From positions 310,001-374,000 of the forward strand of contig JAWKTB010000005.1 in the NCBI GenBank assembly GCA_041402005.1: DNA of 64,000 nt. The letters are read 5' to 3'. The first letter of the stretch is position 1, and every line of letters begins with the position of its first letter. The DNA comes from JAJRXR01 sp041402005. Its GTDB lineage: Bacteria; Planctomycetota; Phycisphaerae; Phycisphaerales; UBA1924. Made by a program: the position numbers and the translations under genes. Below are positions 59,750 to 64,000 of this stretch, piece after piece. The notes beneath the pieces are model-generated. The model made no database searches and was not told where the DNA came from. It saw only the letters and a list, made by a program, of their open reading frames with translations.

Positions 59750-61501
59750 ATGACCTCGACGACGACGCGGGCGCCCTCGCTCATCCCCGAACCCCAGAAT
59801 CGGACGATCCGGGCGCCCCGGGGACGCGAGCGGACCTGCCAGACCTGGCAGGCCGAGGCCGCCATGCGGATGCTCATGAACAACCTCGACCCCGAGGTCG
59901 CCGAGCGTCCGGAGTCGCTGATTGTCTACGGCGGGCGCGGGCAGGCGGCGCGATCATGGGAGGCGTACGACGCGATCATCGAGACGCTCAAGCGACTCGG
60001 ACCCGACGAGACGATGCTCGTGCAGTCGGGCAAGCCGGTCGGCGTCGTGCGCACGACCGAGGACTCTCCGCGGGTCATGATCGCCAACTCGAACCTCGTC
60101 CCCCACTGGGCGACGCAGGAGCACTTTGACGAACTGGCGGCCAAAGGCCTGATCATGTACGGGCAGATGACCGCGGGTTCCTGGATCTACATCGGTACGC
60201 AAGGGATCCTTCAAGGGACGTACGAGACGTTCGCCGAGTGCGGGAGGAGCGAGTTCGGCGGGACGCTCTCTGGACGCCTGTGCGTGACGGCGGGATGCGG
60301 CGGGATGGGGGGGGCCCAGCCCCTGGCGATCACGCTCTGCGGCGGGACCTGCCTGATCGCGGATGTCGATCACACGCGCCTCGATCGACGCCTGAATGAC
60401 AAGTACCTCGACGAGATCGTGACCGAGCTGGACGAGGCGATCGACCGGGCGGTCGGGGCCGCGGAGGCGGGCGAAAGCGTCTCGATCGGCGTCCACGCAA
60501 ACGCGGTCGAGCTGCTCGAGCGTCTGCTCCAGCGGGGCGTGACGCCGGACGTGCTGACCGACCAGACCAGCGCCCACGACCCCCTGCACGGGTACGTGCC
60601 GGTGGAGATGTGCCTGCGCGAGGCCCAGGCGAGGCGCCGGGACGACCCCGACGGGTACACGCGCCTCTCCCTGGCCTCGATGGAGCGACACGTCCGCGCG
60701 ATGGTCGAGTTGCAGCGGCGCGGGAGCGTCACGTTCGACTACGGCAACAACATCCGCCAGCGCGCGTACGACCAGGGGTTCGAGGACGCGTTCGACTTCC
60801 CCGGGTTCGTGCCGGCGTACATCAGGCCGCAGTTCTGCGTGGGTCGTGGGCCCTTCCGCTGGGCGGCGCTCTCGGGAGAGGCGACGGACATCTACAAGAC
60901 GGACCGGGCTTTGCTCGAGGCGTTCCCGCGAGACGCCGGCGGATACAACCAGCGGCTGCACGACTGGATCCTGAGCTGCCACAAGAACCCCGAGGCGCTG
61001 CTCGCGGGCGACTTCGCCCGGTGCGAGCCCCGGTTCGCGTTCCAGGGCTTGCCCGCGCGAATCTGCTGGTTCGGACTCGGCGAGCGCGACAAGGCAGGGC
61101 TGCTCTTCAACGAGATGGTGGCGAGAGGCGACCTCGCGGCGCCGATCGTCATCGGACGCGATCACCTCGACTGTGGCTCGGTCGCGAGCCCGAACCGCGA
61201 GACCGAGGCAATGAAGGACGGGACGGACGCCGTCAGCGATTGGGCGATCCTCAACGCCCTGGTCAACACGGCGTCCGGCGCGAGCTGGGTCAGCTTCCAC
61301 CACGGCGGCGGCGTCGGCATCGGCTTCAGCCAGCACGCGGGCCAGGTCATCGTCGCGGACGGCACGCCCGAGGCCGCGAAACGGCTGCAGCGCGTGCTCA
61401 CGAACGACCCCATGATGGGGATCTTTCGCCACGCGGACGCGGGGTACGAAGATGCCCGCGCGTGCGGTCGCGAGCACGACGTCGATATCCCGATGGACTG
61501 A
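59750..61501 (+). CDS. hutU: urocanate hydratase
   Basis: NAD-dependent enzyme of 583 residues that adds water to urocanate to give imidazolone propionate, the second step of histidine breakdown. AGSWIYIGTQGILQGTYETF, GGTLSGRLCVTAGCGGMGGAQ (quoted only in part here: LCVTAGCGGMGGAQ), FDYGNNIRQRA and FVPAYIRPQFCVGRGPFRW are diagnostic. The C-terminal SWVSFHHGGGVGIGFSQHAG includes catalytic and cofactor-contacting residues. The ATG at 59750 has GGAGG 5 nt upstream; GTG at 59744 overlaps that site. Confidence 0.95.
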   Translation: MTSTTTRAPSLIPEPQNRTIRAPRGRERTCQTWQAEAAMRMLMNNLDPEVAERPESLIVYGGRGQAARSWEAYDAIIETLKRLGPDETMLVQSGKPVGVVRTTEDSPRVMIANSNLVPHWATQEHFDELAAKGLIMYGQMTAGSWIYIGTQGILQGTYETFAECGRSEFGGTLSGRLCVTAGCGGMGGAQPLAITLCGGTCLIADVDHTRLDRRLNDKYLDEIVTELDEAIDRAVGAAEAGESVSIGVHANAVELLERLLQRGVTPDVLTDQTSAHDPLHGYVPVEMCLREAQARRRDDPDGYTRLSLASMERHVRAMVELQRRGSVTFDYGNNIRQRAYDQGFEDAFDFPGFVPAYIRPQFCVGRGPFRWAALSGEATDIYKTDRALLEAFPRDAGGYNQRLHDWILSCHKNPEALLAGDFARCEPRFAFQGLPARICWFGLGERDKAGLLFNEMVARGDLAAPIVIGRDHLDCGSVASPNRETEAMKDGTDAVSDWAILNALVNTASGASWVSFHHGGGVGIGFSQHAGQVIVADGTPEAAKRLQRVLTNDPMMGIFRHADAGYEDARACGREHDVDIPMD

Positions 61502-61502
61502 T

Positions 61503-62204
61503 TCACCTGCCCCGCGACTTGGGGTGGACCTCAACTCCCGAGCCCTCCGCGAGCACGATCGAGATCGGCTCGGCGTCGCGCAGCCTCCCCCATTCCTCGC
61601 CGTAGACGCGGCCCCAGTCGAACTCGAGCGTGAGAGCAGGGTCGGGATAGACGCGCCAGGGCGCGTGGTCGACTCGGTACGTCAGCGCCCGCCCGCCCCG
61701 GTCGACGCCGAAACCCCACTGGTGCTCCTTGAACCAGTGCTCGACCGAGTCCTCGGGGGGGAGGATCGGCCCCGAGCGTGCGCGCACAGCGATTCGCTGG
61801 GCTCCCCGGTCGTGGAGCGTGTACCCCACCTCGATCTCCGATTCACACTCGCGCACGCGCGCCTCGACGCGGCGCGTGACGTACGGCTCGTTGTAGACCA
61901 AGCGGGCGACCGCGGAGACCATGCGGCGGGGAACGATCTCGCGCAGAAAGAGCACCCCCCTCCAGTCCCCGGCCCGGACGTAGAAGCGGAGGTTGATCTC
62001 CGGGAAGTTCACGTGCCCGGGCACGCGCACGCCCCGCAGTCGCGTATCTCGGAACATGAATGCCACGAGGCTGACGCAGGCGCGCCCGTCGAGTCGGTCG
62101 AGCTCGAGGCCCGGGGGGAGGCGGGGCGTCAGCAGCGCATCGTCCACGGCGTAACTGATGATCGCGAGGTGTTCCCATCGCGCGGTCAGGAAGGGGGATC
62201 CCAT
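61503..62204 (-). CDS. DUF2071-family protein
   Basis: Protein of 233 residues with the DUF2071/YqjF pattern: FLTARWEHLAIISYAVDDAL, LPPGLELDRLDGRACVSLVA, NFPEINLRFYVR and a late WRVYPDPALTLEFDWGRVYG. The fold is a beta-barrel distantly related to acetoacetate decarboxylase; no function is established. It lies on the opposite strand between hutU and hutG, with its stop one base from the hutU stop. Its leaderless-type box sits only 14 nt from the one for hutG. Confidence 0.8.
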   Translation of the reverse strand: MGSPFLTARWEHLAIISYAVDDALLTPRLPPGLELDRLDGRACVSLVAFMFRDTRLRGVRVPGHVNFPEINLRFYVRAGDWRGVLFLREIVPRRMVSAVARLVYNEPYVTRRVEARVRECESEIEVGYTLHDRGAQRIAVRARSGPILPPEDSVEHWFKEHQWGFGVDRGGRALTYRVDHAPWRVYPDPALTLEFDWGRVYGEEWGRLRDAEPISIVLAEGSGVEVHPKSRGR

Positions 62205-62211
62205 CGGGCAG

Positions 62212-62217
62212 AGCCTA
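62212..62217 (-). promoter_or_regulatory. putative leaderless -10 box TAGGCT
   Basis: On the minus strand TAGGCT lies 7 nt before the DUF2071 ATG at 62204. Confidence 0.4.
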
Positions 62218-62231
62218 GCGGGAACGGGTGC

Positions 62232-62237
62232 TACACT
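62232..62237 (+). promoter_or_regulatory. putative leaderless -10 box TACACT
   Basis: TACACT lies 9 nt before the hutG ATG at 62247, facing away from the DUF2071 box 14 nt upstream. Confidence 0.4.
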
Positions 62238-62246
62238 CGCGCGCCG

Positions 62247-63122
62247 ATGAAGGTCCCCCACTGCCAGCCCGGGACATGGCCGCGAGATATCGCGCCCTCG
62301 CGCCTCGCGTCTCGCATCCGAAGGGACTCTCCCGAGGGGTGCCGGGTCGCGCTGCTGGGGATGCCTGACGACCTGGGTGTGCGTCTGAACGCCGGACGCC
62401 CTGGCGCGGCGGAGGGACCGACGGCGCTGCGGGCGGCGCTGACGAGATACGGCGCCGCGGAGGCGAGTGGGGTCGAGTGGCCGGGCGTCTTCGACGCGGG
62501 CGACGTCCAGCCCTCGAAAGACCTCGACGAGACGCATGATCGGGTGAGCGTCGCGGTCGAGGCTCTGCTGGCGGCTGACCTCTTCCCCGTCGGGATCGGG
62601 GGCGGGCACGACCTGACCTACGCATTCGTGCGCCCGCTGGCGACCAGGTTGCCGGGGATGGTCGGGGTCTACTTCGACGCTCATCTGGACGTGCGCGAGG
62701 AGAAGGGCTCCGGGATGCCCTTCCGGCGCCTCGTCGAAGACTGCTCGGTGAGCGCCCTGCACGTGCTCGGGCTGGACCGGTACGCGAACACCAGCGAGCA
62801 CGTGCGCTGGTTCCAGGGGCACGGCGGGCGGATCGACGCGCTGACCCCGACGGACCCCCTGCCCGCGGGCGATCTCTTCGTCTCGCTGGATCTGGATGTG
62901 ATCGACCAGGCGTGCGCGCCGGGGGTCAGCGCGATGAACCCCCACGGGTGGTCGCCGTCGACGGCCGAGGCCTGGGTCCGCGCCGCGGGGCGGAGCACCC
63001 GCGTCCGCTGCTTCGACATCATGGAGCTGTCGCCCCCCCACGACGAGAGCGGTCGGACGGCCCGCGTGGCGGCACGCCTGCTCCTCGCGTTCCTCGACGC
63101 GTTCTCGGAGCGGGCCCAGTGA
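62247..63122 (+). CDS. hutG: formimidoylglutamase (arginase family)
   Basis: Ureohydrolase-fold enzyme of 291 residues, expected to split formiminoglutamate into glutamate and formamide, the last step of histidine breakdown. Metal ligands are His121 in GGGHD, Asp144, His146 and Asp148 in FDAHLDV, and Asp215 and Asp217 in LDLDVID. Placement next to hutI, whose start overlaps its stop (GTGA), separates it from arginase or agmatinase. GMPDDLGVRLNAGRPGAAEGP is typical of the HutG branch. Confidence 0.85.
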   Translation: MKVPHCQPGTWPRDIAPSRLASRIRRDSPEGCRVALLGMPDDLGVRLNAGRPGAAEGPTALRAALTRYGAAEASGVEWPGVFDAGDVQPSKDLDETHDRVSVAVEALLAADLFPVGIGGGHDLTYAFVRPLATRLPGMVGVYFDAHLDVREEKGSGMPFRRLVEDCSVSALHVLGLDRYANTSEHVRWFQGHGGRIDALTPTDPLPAGDLFVSLDLDVIDQACAPGVSAMNPHGWSPSTAEAWVRAAGRSTRVRCFDIMELSPPHDESGRTARVAARLLLAFLDAFSERAQ

Positions 63123-64000
63123 GCGCGGGCGACGGCTCGATGGTGCTCCGGGGCGGGCGGGTCCTCACGATGGGACGGGCGCCCGGGGCACGGCGCGGAT
63201 CGGCGGTCGGCGAGCTGCACGCAATCGATGGGTGCGATGTTCGCATCGAGGGCGGGCGCGTCGTCGGCGTTGGACGCGGGCTTGAGATCGCGCCCGGGGA
63301 GGACATCTTCGACGCGAGCGGACGTGTCGTGATGCCGGCGTTCGTGGATTGCCACACCCACGCGTGCTGGGCGGGGGACCGCCTGGACGAGTGGGAGCAG
63401 AAGCGGCGCGGGGCGACGTACTTGGAGATCCTGCAATCTGGCGGGGGAATCATGTCCACCGTCCGTGCCGTGCGGGCGGCGAGTGAGGCCCAGCTGCGCG
63501 ATGGGCTGCTCGCACGCCTGTCCGTCATGCTCGCCGAAGGGACCGCCAGCGTCGAGGTCAAGAGCGGGTACGGGCTCTCCACCGAGGACGAACTGAAGAT
63601 GCTCCGGGCGATCGGGGCGGCGGGCGAGGCCTGGGCGGGCACGCTGCGCATGACCGCCTGCCTGGGGCACGCAAAGGACCCGAGCCGTGCCGACTTCGTG
63701 GACGTGACGATCAACGAGACGCTCGAGGCGGTGCATGACGAGTTCCCCGACGTCACGATCGACGCGTACTGCGAGCAGGGCGCCTGGTCGCTCGACGAAT
63801 GCCTCCGGCTCTTCGACCGAGCGTTCGAGCTGGGACATGACTGCCGCGTGCATGCCGACCAGTTCAACAGCCTGGGAATGACTCCGGAGGCGGTCCGCCG
63901 ATCGTTCCGCTCGGTCGATCACCTGGAGGCGACGTCGGGCGGGGATCTGCGGGCACTTGCCGAGAGCGACACCTTCGGCGTGATGCTGCCGTGCTCTGGC
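63119..64000 (+). CDS. hutI: imidazolonepropionase (3' end missing)
   Basis: Third enzyme of histidine breakdown, hydrolysing imidazolone propionate to formiminoglutamate. 294 codons are in the window and the frame runs off the end; the family is about 400 residues long. The amidohydrolase metal pair His79 and His81 is in VDCHTHACWAGDR, with EVKSGYGL and the later HADQFN segment (further metal and substrate residues). The GTG start overlaps the hutG stop, so the two are co-translated. The N-terminal region has a loop insertion of about 15 residues rich in Arg and Gly. Confidence 0.93.
   Translation, partial: MSAGDGSMVLRGGRVLTMGRAPGARRGSAVGELHAIDGCDVRIEGGRVVGVGRGLEIAPGEDIFDASGRVVMPAFVDCHTHACWAGDRLDEWEQKRRGATYLEILQSGGGIMSTVRAVRAASEAQLRDGLLARLSVMLAEGTASVEVKSGYGLSTEDELKMLRAIGAAGEAWAGTLRMTACLGHAKDPSRADFVDVTINETLEAVHDEFPDVTIDAYCEQGAWSLDECLRLFDRAFELGHDCRVHADQFNSLGMTPEAVRRSFRSVDHLEATSGGDLRALAESDTFGVMLPCSG

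Overview
The window reads as chromosomal DNA of a very GC-rich bacterium of the Planctomycetota, most likely the class Phycisphaerae. The clues are two tandem secreted HAF-repeat proteins, one ending in a cysteine-glycine dockerin tail of the planctomycete kind; small membrane proteins that end in a zinc ribbon; an atypical CTP synthase; a secreted DUF3352-like protein ending in a prepilin-like segment; and a SecD-SecF fusion. The taxonomic call is an inference from gene content, not from a marker tree. There is no phage, insertion sequence, CRISPR array or rRNA. One tRNA gene, tRNA-Arg(UCU), is present.

Layout. 1-8.9 kb holds a truncated M48 protease, an arginine/ornithine succinyltransferase cluster (M20 hydrolase, AstC-like aminotransferase, AstA, AstD), two zinc-ribbon membrane proteins and an arginase-family enzyme. 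9-14 kb has tilS, a pseudo-receiver, a SCO1/ctaB pair for cytochrome oxidase assembly and a secreted endonuclease/phosphatase-fold protein. 14-24 kb is the cell-surface block: twin HAF-repeat proteins, tRNA-Arg, a SEC-C/TPR/sulfotransferase gene, then a tightly coupled operon of ECF sigma factor, membrane dockerin protein, cohesin-like secreted protein and VIT/VWA lipoprotein, followed by a LamG protein. 24-35 kb is housekeeping: def, fmt, a TPR protein, kdsB, a heavily frameshifted pyrG, panC, gcvT and phoU. 35-46 kb has eno, two tandem NUDIX genes, an M50 protease and a rhomboid protease sharing one C-terminal domain, and tgt-yajC-secDF followed by a LysM protein. 46-56 kb has an FAD oxidoreductase, an aldo/keto reductase, a UDP-glucuronate decarboxylase, an SMI1/KNR4-like gene, an epimerase, a sirtuin, a degenerate PP-loop protein, proS and a double acyltransferase. 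56-64 kb is a histidine utilisation region (hutH, hutU, hutG, hutI) interrupted by two genes on the other strand; hutI runs off the end.

How the genes fit together. The ast and hut clusters both turn amino acids into glutamate. The ast set lacks astB and astE within the window, but has an arginase-family gene and an M20 hydrolase that could fill those roles by going through ornithine. The 18.5-22.4 kb operon looks like a sigma-factor-controlled surface module.

Two window-wide signals stand out. First, about fifteen genes on both strands carry a TANNNT box 5-9 nt before the start codon and mostly no ribosome binding site, which suggests leaderless transcription. Second, reading-frame breaks are concentrated in a few short stretches (about 18.1-18.25, 29.1-29.44 and 30.43-30.6 kb), which looks more like local consensus error than gene decay.
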